Source of the DNA: Glutamicibacter halophytocola
Lineage (GTDB): Bacteria > Actinomycetota > Actinomycetes > Actinomycetales > Micrococcaceae
Reading direction: 5' to 3'
Assembly: GCF_001302565.1 (NCBI RefSeq)
Contig: NZ_CP012750.1
Span: forward strand, 3,847,799-3,911,798
Length of the DNA stretch: 64,000 nt
A program made the translations under genes and the position numbers. The notes below the pieces were generated by a model that was not told the DNA's origin, searched no databases, and saw nothing but the letters and a program-made list of their open reading frames with translations. This document shows, one piece after another, positions 23,812 through 33,244 of the stretch (positions are counted from its first letter, which is position 1; the number at the start of each line of letters is the position of its first letter).

Positions 23812-25902
23812 CTACTTCGAATCGATGGCCTGCTGCAGCCGCTGCCCGAAGACCGGCACCAGCGTGCTCATGTAGGTGTCGCTGATGTGGTGCTTGTCCC
23901 GATAGATCAAAACATTGCCGACAACCACCGGGCAGGTTCCAGCCACGCAGAACTGGTCGCTGAAGTCCAAGACCTTCACTCGCGGCTCCAGCTTGGCGGC
24001 GGCCTTGGTGGCGTCGCCCTTTTCGTAGGCTCCCTTTTCCGGGAATGAGCAGGCTTCGGGGTTATTGATGTTCTGCTCCACGCAGTCCCTGGCGTAGGAA
24101 TCCTGGGGCGGCCGCGGGGTATCGACAATGGCATAGACCGGCAGGCCGGCATCTTCGAGTTTGCCCCACGCGGCCGCCAAGCCTTGCGCGGGATCGGAAA
24201 CGAAGGTGGAACCGCCCCAGTTCGAGGTGATCACCGCGTCGATGTCTTTTCGCTTGGCCAGGTCATCCATGCTCTGCTCAAAGGCTTCGCTGCAGTTGAT
24301 GCTTCCGTCTTGATCTGCCTTGCGCTGCGCTTCGCTAAAGGGGCACGAGTTCTTCAGATAGGTAACAACTTTCCACCCCTTGCTGCGTGCGAAGCCGTTC
24401 AACGCCTCGAACCAGTGGGCGGCATGCGAATCCCCCACAAGCGCCACCGTATAGGTCGCATCCTTGCTGCCGAACTCGCATTCCTTGATCTGGGTCGACT
24501 GCGGATTCTGCACGCAGCTGCCGATGTCGGGAAGATCCTTGGCGGCCTCGGCCGGCACCGGGACCACTTGGTGTTCGCCGGTGACAAAAGCCGGTGCGCC
24601 GTGAGCCAGCGATGCTGCGCCGAATCCTTCGGGCGGTTGCTCAGCCAGCGCGGTTGCCACCTGCTGCTCCTGTTCCACCATGCGCTCCTGGGCGATGCCC
24701 GGAAGCAGTCCCGCCGTAGCGGCCACCGCGACCATGGCAGCACCGGCAATCAGGGACTTGGCCGGGGATACCGCCAAGAAGCGCAGGTGACGCATCGGCG
24801 TCTCCACGAATTTCAGGCTCGCCCATGCCAAGAGCACGGAACCGGCCAACAGGGCGGCGGATTGCAGCGGCTTCGGCTTGCCTCCGGAGAGCTCGGTGTA
24901 AAAAACGATCAGCGGCCAGTGCCAAAGATAGAGCGAATACGAGGCAAGGCCCACCCATTGCACCGGCCGCCAGTTGACGAGCGGGCGCAAAGAGCCGGGC
25001 CCGCTGGTGCTTCCGGCGGCAATGATCACCGCGCAGCCCAGTACCGGCACCGCCGCGGCAATGCCGGGGAAGACGGTGGCTCCGTCATAGCTGAAGGCGG
25101 CGATGCCAATGGCACCCAGCGCGACCAGAACGGCCAGATTTCGCGTGGACCATGCGGTCACCCATCGTGGAAGGCGCAGGGCATCGTTCTCATGCGCTTG
25201 CACCGCGAGCGCCAGCAATCCGCCAATGGCCAGCTCCCAGATTCGGGTGGTGGTCACGAAGTACCCTGCGGCGTCCCCGGAATATCCGGCGTACGCCGAG
25301 TACCCCAGCGACAAGAGGGCCACCGTGCCAAATGCCAGCCACAACCACCGGCGTCGGGCGGCAAAATGATCGGATCGCGCTCCAGGGACCTCGGGCTTGA
25401 CCAGCCAGCACACCGCCAGGATCAACAGCGGCCAGAAGAGATAGAACTGTTCTTCCACGCCCAGGGACCAGAAGTGCTGCAGCGGTCCTGCCGCTTGCTC
25501 GGCGGCCAGATAATCAACGGAATCTGCGGCCAGCACCCAGTTCTGCACGGAGAAGGCCGAGGCCAAAGCCTGCAAGCCCAGTGTGCCCCACTGGGTCTTC
25601 GGGAAGACCATGAACCCGGCGGCCACAACCACCAGGATCACGAGCATGGCGGCGGGCAGGATGCGCCGGGCCCTGCCGGCAAAAAACTCCGATAGCCTGA
25701 TGCGGCCGGTGCGTTCGGCTTCGCGCAACAGGTGCGAGGTAATCAGGAAACCCGAGATGACGAAGAAGATGTCCACGCCGATATAGCCGCCGGGAACTAC
25801 TTTGGGCTCCAGGTGGTAAGCGACCACTAGCAGGACCGCCAGTGCACGCAGCGCTTGGATCTCCGGTCTGAAATTATTGACCTGCACGGAATTCGAACTC
25901 AT
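23812..25902 (-). CDS. OafA/YrhL-type membrane acyltransferase with SGNH domain
   Basis: The 696-residue protein O-acetylates a surface glycan. The N-terminal acyltransferase-3 domain (residues 10-380, about ten TM helices) shows RPEIQALRALAVLLVVAYHL, FFVISGFLIT and LGVEEQFYLFWPLL. The extracytoplasmic SGNH domain shows TVALVGDSHAAHWFEALN and the C-terminal catalytic Asp/His in YRDKHHISDTYMSTL. The domains carry transfer and esterase-like chemistry. It lies between the rpsF operon and an XRE gene and is probably monocistronic. The acceptor (peptidoglycan, teichoic acid, or the sialic glycan made downstream) is not determined. Confidence 0.94.
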   Translation of the reverse strand: MSSNSVQVNNFRPEIQALRALAVLLVVAYHLEPKVVPGGYIGVDIFFVISGFLITSHLLREAERTGRIRLSEFFAGRARRILPAAMLVILVVVAAGFMVFPKTQWGTLGLQALASAFSVQNWVLAADSVDYLAAEQAAGPLQHFWSLGVEEQFYLFWPLLILAVCWLVKPEVPGARSDHFAARRRWLWLAFGTVALLSLGYSAYAGYSGDAAGYFVTTTRIWELAIGGLLALAVQAHENDALRLPRWVTAWSTRNLAVLVALGAIGIAAFSYDGATVFPGIAAAVPVLGCAVIIAAGSTSGPGSLRPLVNWRPVQWVGLASYSLYLWHWPLIVFYTELSGGKPKPLQSAALLAGSVLLAWASLKFVETPMRHLRFLAVSPAKSLIAGAAMVAVAATAGLLPGIAQERMVEQEQQVATALAEQPPEGFGAASLAHGAPAFVTGEHQVVPVPAEAAKDLPDIGSCVQNPQSTQIKECEFGSKDATYTVALVGDSHAAHWFEALNGFARSKGWKVVTYLKNSCPFSEAQRKADQDGSINCSEAFEQSMDDLAKRKDIDAVITSNWGGSTFVSDPAQGLAAAWGKLEDAGLPVYAIVDTPRPPQDSYARDCVEQNINNPEACSFPEKGAYEKGDATKAAAKLEPRVKVLDFSDQFCVAGTCPVVVGNVLIYRDKHHISDTYMSTLVPVFGQRLQQAIDSK

Positions 25903-25979
25903 ATTGTTCGATCTGACCAGCCCGGGATGAACAACAGGTAATCAAACGGTATCCGCCGGGCTAACGGCTGATGGGAAGC

Positions 25980-26471
25980 TCAGCTGCCTTCGCTCTGGCT
26001 TGGCATGGAGAGCGGGTATTTGGCATCCAGTTTCGGATCAACGCCCAGCCTTATTATTGCGTCCAGGAGCACCTTTCCTGCGCCCCAGTAAATCGGAATG
26101 AGTAGCCAGATGTACCATCCAAGCCCTCCCGCAGTTCCCAGGATGACCGTTCCGAAGGTGACCAGAAGACCAACGCCACGGAAGATCATCATGATCCCTT
26201 GCGTGATTGAGTCTCGCCGCTCTTGTTCTGCACGGGTCCGGGACTCAAGCCCTTCTACGGCTTGAGAGAAATTTGGCGTTTGAACGCTCTGGAACAATTC
26301 GCCAACCTGCACATCCAGGGCCCTGGCTACCTGGGAGATGGACTCCAAGCTGGCATCATTCCCGGCTTCAAGTCGTTGAATAGTTCTGACCGTAATGCCG
26401 CTCTCTTTGGCCAAGCGTTCTTGCGTCCATCCCTTGGCCCGGCGAAGTTCTGCAATCCGTGATTCATTCAT
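25980..26471 (-). CDS. XRE-type regulator with two C-terminal TM segments
   Basis: The 163-residue protein starts MNESRIAELRRAKGWTQERLA with an HTH at residues 5-60 (ESGITVRTIQRLEAGNDASL), a linker (FSQAVEGLESRTRAEQERRD), then two hydrophobic helices (GIMMIFRGVGLLVTFGTVI and LGWYIWLLIPIYWGAGKVLL) forming a 2TM domain. A membrane-tethered transcription regulator is the simple reading. The start at 26471 fits homology, with a weak ribosome binding site. Confidence 0.82.
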   Translation of the reverse strand: MNESRIAELRRAKGWTQERLAKESGITVRTIQRLEAGNDASLESISQVARALDVQVGELFQSVQTPNFSQAVEGLESRTRAEQERRDSITQGIMMIFRGVGLLVTFGTVILGTAGGLGWYIWLLIPIYWGAGKVLLDAIIRLGVDPKLDAKYPLSMPSQSEGS

Positions 26472-26664
26472 GGAACTAAAGCTATCGGCGGGGACCACGA
26501 AAGCGCCACGACAGGACCACGACAGTTACACGACGGCTTCGCGACAGCGCACGACTGGCGAACAAAATGGCGATTGACCTGAATTATTTGAGCATGCCTC
26601 ATGGGGCATGTTCGAGGGCTTGCCAAGTTCGAGTTAATTCGATGAAGCACGCGCAGCGCGGGCA

Positions 26665-27213
26665 TCAATTGCGCTGCTGCTTTTCGCGGATCAGATCCAA
26701 GGCCAGGACAGAACCGATGATTGCTTGCCGCTGCTGCGTGCCAGGATTGCTGGACAGCTGCAAGGCATAGGTCGACTTGCCCATCAGCGCATTGCCCATT
26801 CCGGACCATTGGCGCGTGACGGTACCCAGTACCCCTTGGGGACCGGTGATCTGGAAATCAAAATCCCACACGCTGCCAGTCAGGTCCAGCTCCTCGCCGA
26901 GCATCGAAATGGTGACGCGGGTCTTGAACAGGGTGATCCGCTTGACCAGGCTCGCCAGCGGGCCGCCATTCCCATCGAAGATCTCGAAGCGGTCGCGGCC
27001 CATGGTCATGGTGTCCTTGACCTTGATCACCGGTTTCTCCGGCCCGTCGAAGACTGTCAGCTCCCGCGCGCCAGCGAACATCCGCCCCAGCGCACTGCCC
27101 CCGGTCTCAACATGGGCAACCTGCATGCCGTGGGCGTCTAGGATTGCAAAATCATTCTTCGAGAAATTCTTTGTCTGCTGAAAAATGAGCATGTCTTGGG
27201 CAAAAATCGTCAT
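26665..27213 (-). CDS. LURP-one/scramblase-like (DUF567-type) protein
   Basis: 182 residues, beta-rich tubby-like fold: MTIFAQDMLIFQQTKNFSKN, FAILDAHGMQVAHVETG, ELTVFDGPEKPVIKVKDTM and MGRDRFEIFDGNG repeat the pattern of paired strands. Bacterial LURP-one proteins have unknown function; membrane or nucleotide binding has been proposed for relatives. The start at 27213 is preferred since the frame upstream crosses the terminator of the peptidase gene. Monocistronic. Confidence 0.82.
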   Translation of the reverse strand: MTIFAQDMLIFQQTKNFSKNDFAILDAHGMQVAHVETGGSALGRMFAGARELTVFDGPEKPVIKVKDTMTMGRDRFEIFDGNGGPLASLVKRITLFKTRVTISMLGEELDLTGSVWDFDFQITGPQGVLGTVTRQWSGMGNALMGKSTYALQLSSNPGTQQRQAIIGSVLALDLIREKQQRN

Positions 27214-27264
27214 GCTGATGATTATGCCACCGATTTTTTCCTGCCAACAGGTGGGCCTGGATAC

Positions 27265-27296
27265 GCAAAAGGCCAGCATCGCTGCCGGCCTTTTGC
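27265..27296 (-). terminator. Terminator of the M18 aminopeptidase gene
   Basis: GCAAAAGGCC (27265-27274) pairs with GGCCTTTTGC (27287-27296) around a 12-base loop, just past the peptidase stop at 27307; the AAAA/TTTT segment lies in the stem. Confidence 0.7.
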
Positions 27297-27306
27297 AATG
27301 CAGGAA

Positions 27307-28587
27307 CTACGCTGAGAAGAACTCGCCTGCCACCTTGGACAGGTACCAAGGGTCATCCACGCCGCACATTTCACGGGCCGAGTGCATGGAGAGCAGGGCA
27401 ACACCCACGTCGAGGGTGCGAATGCCCAAGCGGGTGGCGGTCAACGGGCCGATCGTCGAGCCGCACGGTACGCGGTTATTGGACACGAACTCCTGATAAG
27501 GAACCCCGGCGCTCTCGCACCAGTTGGCGAAGGCCGCAGCGCCTACCGCGTCGGTGGCATAGCGCTGGTTGGCGTTGATCTTCAGCAGCGGCCCGGCGTT
27601 CACCTGTGGCCGGTTGGCCGGGTCATGGCGTTCTGGGTAGTTCGGGTGCACCGCGTGGCCTGCATCGGCAGAGAGGCACACCGAATTGGCCAGCGCACGC
27701 GCCTGGTCTTCCACACCGGCGCCCAGCGATGCCTGGATCCGGTTGATCAGCTCTTCGAGGAAAGGGCCGCAGGCCCCCGAACGGGAACTTGAGCCGAGCT
27801 CTTCATGGTCAAAAGCAGCCAGCATGGCAATGTGCTGGCCCGCTGGCTTCCGCGAGTGGCCAGCCAGTGCGATGATTCCGGCGTGCACCGAGGTGAGGTT
27901 ATCGAGCCGGCCACTGGCGAAGAAGTCCTTCCCCTGGCCAAAGACCTCGCCGCGTTGCGCCGGGGCGGTGAGGATGTCGTATCCGGCTACCTGTGCTGCG
28001 TCCACGTCGGCAGACTCGGCAAGGACCGCCAGAATATCGGCGTCTGCCAAGTCCCCTGCGCCGAAGATGGGGTTGGTGTGGGTCTGCTTGTCCAGGGTAA
28101 GACCCTCATTGACCTGGCGATCAAGGTGAATGGCCAGCTGCGGGATGCGCAGGATTGGCTGCGTCTGGGCCAAGTGCTCGGTGCCGTCCTTGAGCACCAG
28201 GCGGCCAGCGAGAACCAGTTCGCGATCCAGCCAGGAGTTGAGCAGCGGGCCGCCGTAGACCTCAACGCCTGCCTGCCACCAGCCGTTGGACCCAGTGGTC
28301 GGCTTTGGCTTGAGCTTGAAACCCGGGGAATCGGTATGGGCACCGAGAATATGGAACCCGGACGTCGCGGTGGCGGCCTCGGGCTGAACCCACGCGATGA
28401 TCGCGCCGTCGCGCACCACGTAATAGGATCCGGGACCGAGATTCCAGGCGTCAGCTTCGTTCAGGCCGGTGAACCCGACAGCGTCCAGCCGCTTGGCGGC
28501 CGTTGCTGCCGCATGGTAGCTGGAAGGGGAAGTTGCGACGTATTCGGCCAGGTCTGCAATGTGGGCCATTGCTGCGGCTTGTGCCAT
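27307..28587 (-). CDS. apeB: M18-family aminopeptidase (aspartyl aminopeptidase type)
   Basis: 426-residue dinuclear-zinc aminopeptidase releasing N-terminal residues, with a preference for acidic ones in characterised relatives. Metal ligands are seen in GAHTDSPGFKLKP (His, Asp), AAFDHEELGSSSRSG (Glu pair), and ALLSMHSAREMCG (His) near the C-terminus. Full length for the family, cytosolic. The gene is transcribed alone, ending at a hairpin terminator, and is divergent from the LapA-type gene. Confidence 0.96.
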   Translation of the reverse strand: MAQAAAMAHIADLAEYVATSPSSYHAAATAAKRLDAVGFTGLNEADAWNLGPGSYYVVRDGAIIAWVQPEAATATSGFHILGAHTDSPGFKLKPKPTTGSNGWWQAGVEVYGGPLLNSWLDRELVLAGRLVLKDGTEHLAQTQPILRIPQLAIHLDRQVNEGLTLDKQTHTNPIFGAGDLADADILAVLAESADVDAAQVAGYDILTAPAQRGEVFGQGKDFFASGRLDNLTSVHAGIIALAGHSRKPAGQHIAMLAAFDHEELGSSSRSGACGPFLEELINRIQASLGAGVEDQARALANSVCLSADAGHAVHPNYPERHDPANRPQVNAGPLLKINANQRYATDAVGAAAFANWCESAGVPYQEFVSNNRVPCGSTIGPLTATRLGIRTLDVGVALLSMHSAREMCGVDDPWYLSKVAGEFFSA

Positions 28588-28817
28588 AGCTGGTTACTCA
28601 CTTCTTTCTGTCATCGTCTCGCTGAAATCCAGGATGAGGTTCCCGCCTGGATGATCGGGTTGCTCTCCAGCTTAGTATCACCGTGCCCGGTTGCCGGCGG
28701 ATCATCCGTTCCAGGGCCCGCCAATAACCGCCCAGACACCTTCATCTCATGCTTGACTTGGAGCCTAGCGTCGGCAAAGCTGAAGGCAGAGCGGGAGACT
28801 ACGAAAGCGAGATCATC

Positions 28818-29228
28818 ATGAGTGCATCTGATCCAACCCCAGAGCCGCACAGCTTGCCTGTGGAGCCCGATAATGGCGTGCAGGTTAATGCCGGTGAACA
28901 CGCGGTCCAGCCGCGGGCGCCAAAAGCCGGCAAGGCTCCACGCGAAGTGCCAGAGCCCAAGGAAAAGCTTCCGGTAACCAAGCTGGGGCGCATCTGGACC
29001 GCTACCGTCTTGGGCATCATCGTGCTGATCCTGCTGATCATCTTCATCGCACAGAACCAGGACCAGGTGACCCTGAGGTACTTCACCTATGAAGGCCAGG
29101 TCAATCTGGGCTTGGCGCTCTTCATCGCCGCCGTTGGCGGTGCCCTGGTGGTGGCTATCGCAGGCGTGGCTCGAGTAATCCAATTACGCGCCACTGCGAA
29201 GAAGAAGCGCAAGGCAGCCAAGCGCTAA
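28818..29228 (+). CDS. LapA-domain membrane protein
   Basis: 136 residues: a Pro/Glu-rich soluble N-terminus (to about residue 55), then TM1 (ATVLGIIVLILLIIFIAQN) followed by the LapA signature QNQDQVTLRYFTYEGQVNL, TM2 (LALFIAAVGGALVVAIAGV) and a Lys-rich cytosolic tail (TAKKKRKAAKR). In Proteobacteria LapA is linked to LPS assembly; in actinobacteria its role is unknown. Start MSASDPT at 28818; the frame is open to 28749. Confidence 0.88.
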   Translation: MSASDPTPEPHSLPVEPDNGVQVNAGEHAVQPRAPKAGKAPREVPEPKEKLPVTKLGRIWTATVLGIIVLILLIIFIAQNQDQVTLRYFTYEGQVNLGLALFIAAVGGALVVAIAGVARVIQLRATAKKKRKAAKR

Positions 29229-29237
29229 TAACGCTGC

Positions 29238-29280
29238 GGGCCGCTGGCTGCCGAGTTTTCACTTCGGCATCCAGCGGCCC
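29238..29280 (+). terminator. Bidirectional terminator
   Basis: GGGCCGCTGG (29238-29247) pairs with CCAGCGGCCC (29271-29280) and the inner TGCCGA/TCGGCA extend the stem; TTCTTGTTT follows on the plus strand. It ends the LapA-type gene and sits close to the stop of the converging response regulator gene. Confidence 0.85.
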
Positions 29281-29295
29281 TTCTTGTTTGCGAAA

Positions 29296-29994
29296 TCAGT
29301 AATCAAGCCCCTGGGAAGGGACCACCAGTCCTGTTTCATAGGCGTAGACCACGGCCTGGACCCGATCGCGCAAATGCAGCTTGGTCAGGATCCTGCGCAC
29401 ATGCGTTTTCACGGTCGCTTCGGACAGGAAGAAGCGATGCGCAATTTCCGCATTCGACAACCCCTCGGCGAGCGCCCGCAGCACTTCTTGCTCGCGCGGA
29501 GTGAGGTCATCAAGCAGGGGGTCGCGTGGAGCTTCAGCAGGCTGCCCTGCATGGGCCTTGCCGCCATTGCGGACGTAGGTTTCCAGCAACCGCGCGGTGA
29601 CACGCGGGGCCACCACGGCATCTCCGGAGGCCACCAGGCGCACCGCGTGAACCAGTTCCTCCGGAGCCACGTCCTTGAGCAGGAAAGCGCTGGCACCGGC
29701 CTGCAACCCGGAGAAGGCGTATTCATCAAGGTCAAAGGTCGTCAGAATAATGATCTTGGTGTCCGGGTGCTCCTTCGCGATGCGTTCGGTGGCTTCGATG
29801 CCATCCATTTTGGGCATGCGGACATCCATGAGCACCACGTCCGGCTTCAGCACCGAAGTCTGCGTCAACGCATCCAGGCCATCGGCGGCTTCACCGGCAA
29901 TGGCGATATCTTCCTCGCCTTCGAGGATCAACCGGAATCCCATGCGCAACAGCGGCTGATCATCAACCAGCAAGACCTTGATTTTCTCTTCCAC
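29296..29994 (-). CDS. LuxR/NarL-family response regulator
   Basis: 232 residues. Receiver domain: KIKVLLVDDQPLLRMGFRLI, the phospho-acceptor Asp in VVLMDVRMPKMDGIEA, Thr in IIILTTFD, Lys in SAFLLKDVAPEE. Output domain: LTPREQEVLRALAEGLSNAEI with the LuxR HTH. GTG at 29994 is the likely start (AAGGA at 7 bases); it begins 2 bases after the histidine kinase stop. Last gene of the ABC-ABC-HK-RR operon, which it probably controls. Confidence 0.95.
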   Translation of the reverse strand: MEEKIKVLLVDDQPLLRMGFRLILEGEEDIAIAGEAADGLDALTQTSVLKPDVVLMDVRMPKMDGIEATERIAKEHPDTKIIILTTFDLDEYAFSGLQAGASAFLLKDVAPEELVHAVRLVASGDAVVAPRVTARLLETYVRNGGKAHAGQPAEAPRDPLLDDLTPREQEVLRALAEGLSNAEIAHRFFLSEATVKTHVRRILTKLHLRDRVQAVVYAYETGLVVPSQGLDY

Positions 29995-29996
29995 GC

Positions 29997-31292
29997 CTAT
30001 TCCTTCGCTGTTTTCTGCTTGGCGATCTTCACGTCGCATTCGGGAACCTTCAGCACCGCTTTAACTATCCATCCGCCACTGGCTACCGGGCCGGCTTCAA
30101 CGTTCCCCTCGAAAAGTGCTGCCCGCTCGCGCATGCCCCGCAGTCCCCGGCCGCTTCCGACGCTGGGCACCCTGGTGGCATCCCCGTTATCCATGACTTC
30201 CAGCCGCAGTTCATCGCGCCGACGTTCCAAACGTACCTGCACATCGCTGACGTTGCGGGCATAGCGCAGCGAGTTGGTCAGGGATTCTTGGATCATGCGG
30301 AAGACGGTCAACTGGAAGGTGGTGTCCTCGGGCAGCGCTCCCCCGGTTTGGGTGAAGGTGATGGGCAGCCCGGCGGTGCGGAAGCCCTCGAGCAGTTGTT
30401 CGACATTGCCGCCGGTAGGTTGCGGTTCCAATTCGCCCGTCTCGTTCTGGCGAAGGACTCCCAGCATGCGGCGCATGTCAGACAAGGCGGCCCTGCCAGT
30501 GCCCGAAAGCTCGTTGAGCACTTCGTCGGCACGGACCTGATCCCGCTTGGCCACCACCCTGGCCCCCTCGGACAAGGCGATCATCACGGACAAGGAATGG
30601 GCCACCACGTCATGCATCTCCCGGGCAATGCGGTTGCGCTCTTGAACCTGGGCCAAGCTGGATACCTGGCGGGCCCAGTGGTTGAGTTCGGCCTCGTGAA
30701 TTCGCGCATTGCGCACGTTCATGCCAACTGCGGCCGCGGCAATATAGAAACCAATGACAAAGCTGCCCGAAATGCCGATGACGATCCGGCTGAAGGTTGC
30801 TTCATCAATGCCGTCGCTCGGATCCAGCTCCATCCCCTCCATATCCGGGAAGCCCATCAGCACCATGAGCACCACTTGGAAGCTGCCGGCCAGCACGGCC
30901 AGGGGAATGGTGCGCTTGGCCGAATAGCTGGTGGCCACCGTGTACAGGGCAATGATCATGCCCATGCCGCCTAGGCCACCTTGCGGGCCGGCGATGATCA
31001 AGGCTACGCATTCGAAAACGAACACCAGGATGATGACGGTCATCGGCGCTTTTCGGCGATAAAGCAGTGCGGCACTGACCGCCAGCGTGACGACCAGCAG
31101 GCCGGTGGCGTTGGCTCCCGGCATGGCCGCGGCGACCAGGACTCCTGGCAGCGTGAGCAACAGGTACAGCACCACGGCGCCGATGACCACCAAGCGCGGG
31201 TGGGTGCGCAGGTAACGGCGCAACCGGCCCATCCGCTTGGCGGTCAGTTCGTCAAAGGAGGCAACAGTTTCCTGCAGCGTCTGTTGGGTCAT
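29997..31292 (-). CDS. Sensor histidine kinase (HisKA_3, DesK/LiaS-like)
   Basis: 431 residues: an N-terminal sensor of about five TM helices (residues 35-185), a dimerisation helix with the phospho-acceptor His in NRIAREMHDVVAHSLSVM, and a HATPase_c domain with RMIQESLTNSLRYA (N box) and GSGRGLRGMRERAALFEG (G box). Partner of the downstream response regulator. The long membrane sensor suggests that it detects a membrane-active agent or the state of the transporter encoded in the same operon. Confidence 0.95.
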   Translation of the reverse strand: MTQQTLQETVASFDELTAKRMGRLRRYLRTHPRLVVIGAVVLYLLLTLPGVLVAAAMPGANATGLLVVTLAVSAALLYRRKAPMTVIILVFVFECVALIIAGPQGGLGGMGMIIALYTVATSYSAKRTIPLAVLAGSFQVVLMVLMGFPDMEGMELDPSDGIDEATFSRIVIGISGSFVIGFYIAAAAVGMNVRNARIHEAELNHWARQVSSLAQVQERNRIAREMHDVVAHSLSVMIALSEGARVVAKRDQVRADEVLNELSGTGRAALSDMRRMLGVLRQNETGELEPQPTGGNVEQLLEGFRTAGLPITFTQTGGALPEDTTFQLTVFRMIQESLTNSLRYARNVSDVQVRLERRRDELRLEVMDNGDATRVPSVGSGRGLRGMRERAALFEGNVEAGPVASGGWIVKAVLKVPECDVKIAKQKTAKE

Positions 31293-31326
31293 GGTTCCAG
31301 TGTAGTTTTCCCGGCTTATCCGCTGG

Positions 31327-32169
31327 TTACTTGATGTCCCGCTTGGCGAGCAATACTGCGCCGAGGGCCAATGGGATGATGATCCATCCGGCGACGCCGG
31401 CCAGCTGCTGCCAGAGTTCCAGGTCGGTTGCCACGCTCAGTGGCGTGGCCAATGACAGCCCCAGCTGGTCGGGCAGGTACGCCGAAATGTTCTTGGACCA
31501 GTCCACGAGGTTTCCAAGGATTGCCGTGATGATCGGCAGGACAAAGAACACACCGGCCAAAATGGTGATTCCACCGGCCGAATTGCGCAGCAGGACACCC
31601 AGGGCCAAGCCGATCAGGGCCGCCATGATCACGGCCAGGGTGCCGTACCACAGCACCGACTGGAAGGATTCGCTGCCGAATTCCAGGACCAGGTCGTACT
31701 TTTCGGCGATCGGCTTCGCAACCACAAAGGCCAGGAGGCTTGATACCAGTTGTGTCACGCCGGTCAGCAGCACAATCAGGACAATCTTCGCTGACATCAC
31801 GCGCCCTCGCTGCGGACTGGCCAAGAAGGTGCTGACGGCCGAACCGGTGGTGAATTCGCCGCTGAACAGCAGCACGCCCAGCACGCCCAGAATCAGCTGG
31901 CTGAAGACCAGGCCGGAGCCGATGGTCTCGCTGGCAAAGCCTGGCTGCGTCATGGGGCCCATGCCCTCCATCTGGCTGACATCGCCCATGCTCTGCAGCA
32001 GCGATCCCACGCCCCAGGTGCCAATGACGGCGATCGCCGCATAGAGCAGCACCGCCAAGGCCAGCAGGATTGCGGTGGACTTCAACGCGAACATGCGGAT
32101 CGCTTCGCTGCGCAGCACCCCGGCGAAAGTGACCTTGCCGCGCAGGGGCGCTTCAATATGAGTAGTCAT
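31327..32169 (-). CDS. ABC-2-type transporter permease
   Basis: 280 residues with six TM helices and a large second loop: VTFAGVLRSEAIRMFALKST at the start, FTTGSAVSTFLASPQRGRVM near residue 110, and LGVLLRNSAGGITILAGVFFV near residue 190. This is the permease partner of the ABC ATPase that ends 6 bases upstream. Substrate unknown; such pairs beside a two-component system often export or resist antimicrobial compounds. Confidence 0.92.
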   Translation of the reverse strand: MTTHIEAPLRGKVTFAGVLRSEAIRMFALKSTAILLALAVLLYAAIAVIGTWGVGSLLQSMGDVSQMEGMGPMTQPGFASETIGSGLVFSQLILGVLGVLLFSGEFTTGSAVSTFLASPQRGRVMSAKIVLIVLLTGVTQLVSSLLAFVVAKPIAEKYDLVLEFGSESFQSVLWYGTLAVIMAALIGLALGVLLRNSAGGITILAGVFFVLPIITAILGNLVDWSKNISAYLPDQLGLSLATPLSVATDLELWQQLAGVAGWIIIPLALGAVLLAKRDIK

Positions 32170-32175
32170 CTTCTT

Positions 32176-33102
32176 CTACTTCCCGCCGCTGTGCTCGGCA
32201 ACAATATTCGAGTTGTATTCCACGGCGTCCCGGGTCAATTCCATGTAGGCATCTTCCAAAGTGCGCTGCAGAGGCCGCAGCTCGCTGAGCGCCACGCCGG
32301 TTTCCAGGGCGCGGCGCCCGATGATTTCCGAATCCGGGCCGGTGACCTCCAGGGTCTGCCCGTCAATGCGCCGCAGCTGTATGCCTTCGGCGCTCAGCGC
32401 ATTCATCAATGCGTCGATATCCGCTGCGCGAACGATCGTCTGGGCCAGCCCGTTATCTATGAATTCGCTGATCGGGGCATCGGCCATGATGCGTCCGCGG
32501 CCAATGACAATCAGGTGGTCTGCGGTTTGCGCCATCTCGCTCATCAGGTGCGAAGAGATGAACACGGTTTTTCCTTCCGCCGCCTGCTGGCGGGCGAGGT
32601 TGCGCACCCAGGCCACGCCTTCGGGGTCCAGCCCATTGACCGGTTCATCGAGGATCAGCACCTGCGGGTCGCCCAGCAGCGCGGTGGCGATGCCCAGGCG
32701 CTGGCCCATGCCCAGGGAGAACCCGCCGACCTTCTTGCGCTGCACGCCGCTCAGTCCGGTCAGCGCCAAGGCTTCGTGGACCCTGGAGCTGGGCAATCCG
32801 GCGGTGGCCGCCATGGCCCGCAAATGCGCCAACGGGGTGAGCGACTTGTGCACGGACTTGGCTTCCAGCAAGGTGCCAACCTCGGTCAGCGGATGCCGGG
32901 ACTTCTTGAAGTCCCGCTGGTTCACCAGCACCTGTCCGCTGGTGGGAGCCGCCAATCCGACGATCATCCTCATGGTGGTGGACTTGCCGGCCCCGTTGGG
33001 GCCGAGGAAGCCGGTGACCTTTCCGGGTTGCACCGTGAACGACGCCTGGTCGACCACGGTTTTATTGCCGTATCTCTTCGTCAACTGCTGAGCCTGGATC
33101 AT
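32176..33102 (-). CDS. ABC transporter ATP-binding protein
   Basis: 308 residues. Walker A GPNGAGKSTTMRMIVG near residue 38, Q-loop, signature GFSLGMGQRLGIATALLG (slightly altered LSGGQ), Walker B VLILDEPVNGLDPEGV, and the switch His in FISSHLMSEMAQ. The C-terminal 90 residues form the additional domain found in drug-export/ DrrA-like ATPases. First gene of the operon with the permease and two-component system. Confidence 0.95.
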   Translation of the reverse strand: MIQAQQLTKRYGNKTVVDQASFTVQPGKVTGFLGPNGAGKSTTMRMIVGLAAPTSGQVLVNQRDFKKSRHPLTEVGTLLEAKSVHKSLTPLAHLRAMAATAGLPSSRVHEALALTGLSGVQRKKVGGFSLGMGQRLGIATALLGDPQVLILDEPVNGLDPEGVAWVRNLARQQAAEGKTVFISSHLMSEMAQTADHLIVIGRGRIMADAPISEFIDNGLAQTIVRAADIDALMNALSAEGIQLRRIDGQTLEVTGPDSEIIGRRALETGVALSELRPLQRTLEDAYMELTRDAVEYNSNIVAEHSGGK

Positions 33103-33196
33103 ATCTCCAGCCTAGAAAAAATGGGGCCAGGATAAACCGCCCCGAGTGCTGATCTTCTGGTCACTCAAAAGGGTGAGTGCGCCGGGCTGAAGCAGC

Positions 33197-33226
33197 GATG
33201 GCATGCACCCGTTGGTGCATGCCATC
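33197..33226. terminator. 13-bp hairpin between YdcF-type and ABC genes
   Basis: GATGGCATGCACC (33197-33209) pairs perfectly with 33214-33226, loop CGTT. It follows the stop of the YdcF-type gene (33245) on the minus strand; there is no U-run, but the stem is strong. Confidence 0.65.
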
Positions 33227-33244
33227 AATGATTGCCGCGCAGCA

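Noticed and set aside
24184..25695. 503-codon open frame on the plus strand
   Set aside because: Shadow of the acyltransferase gene; Arg/Gly/His-rich with no ribosome binding site.
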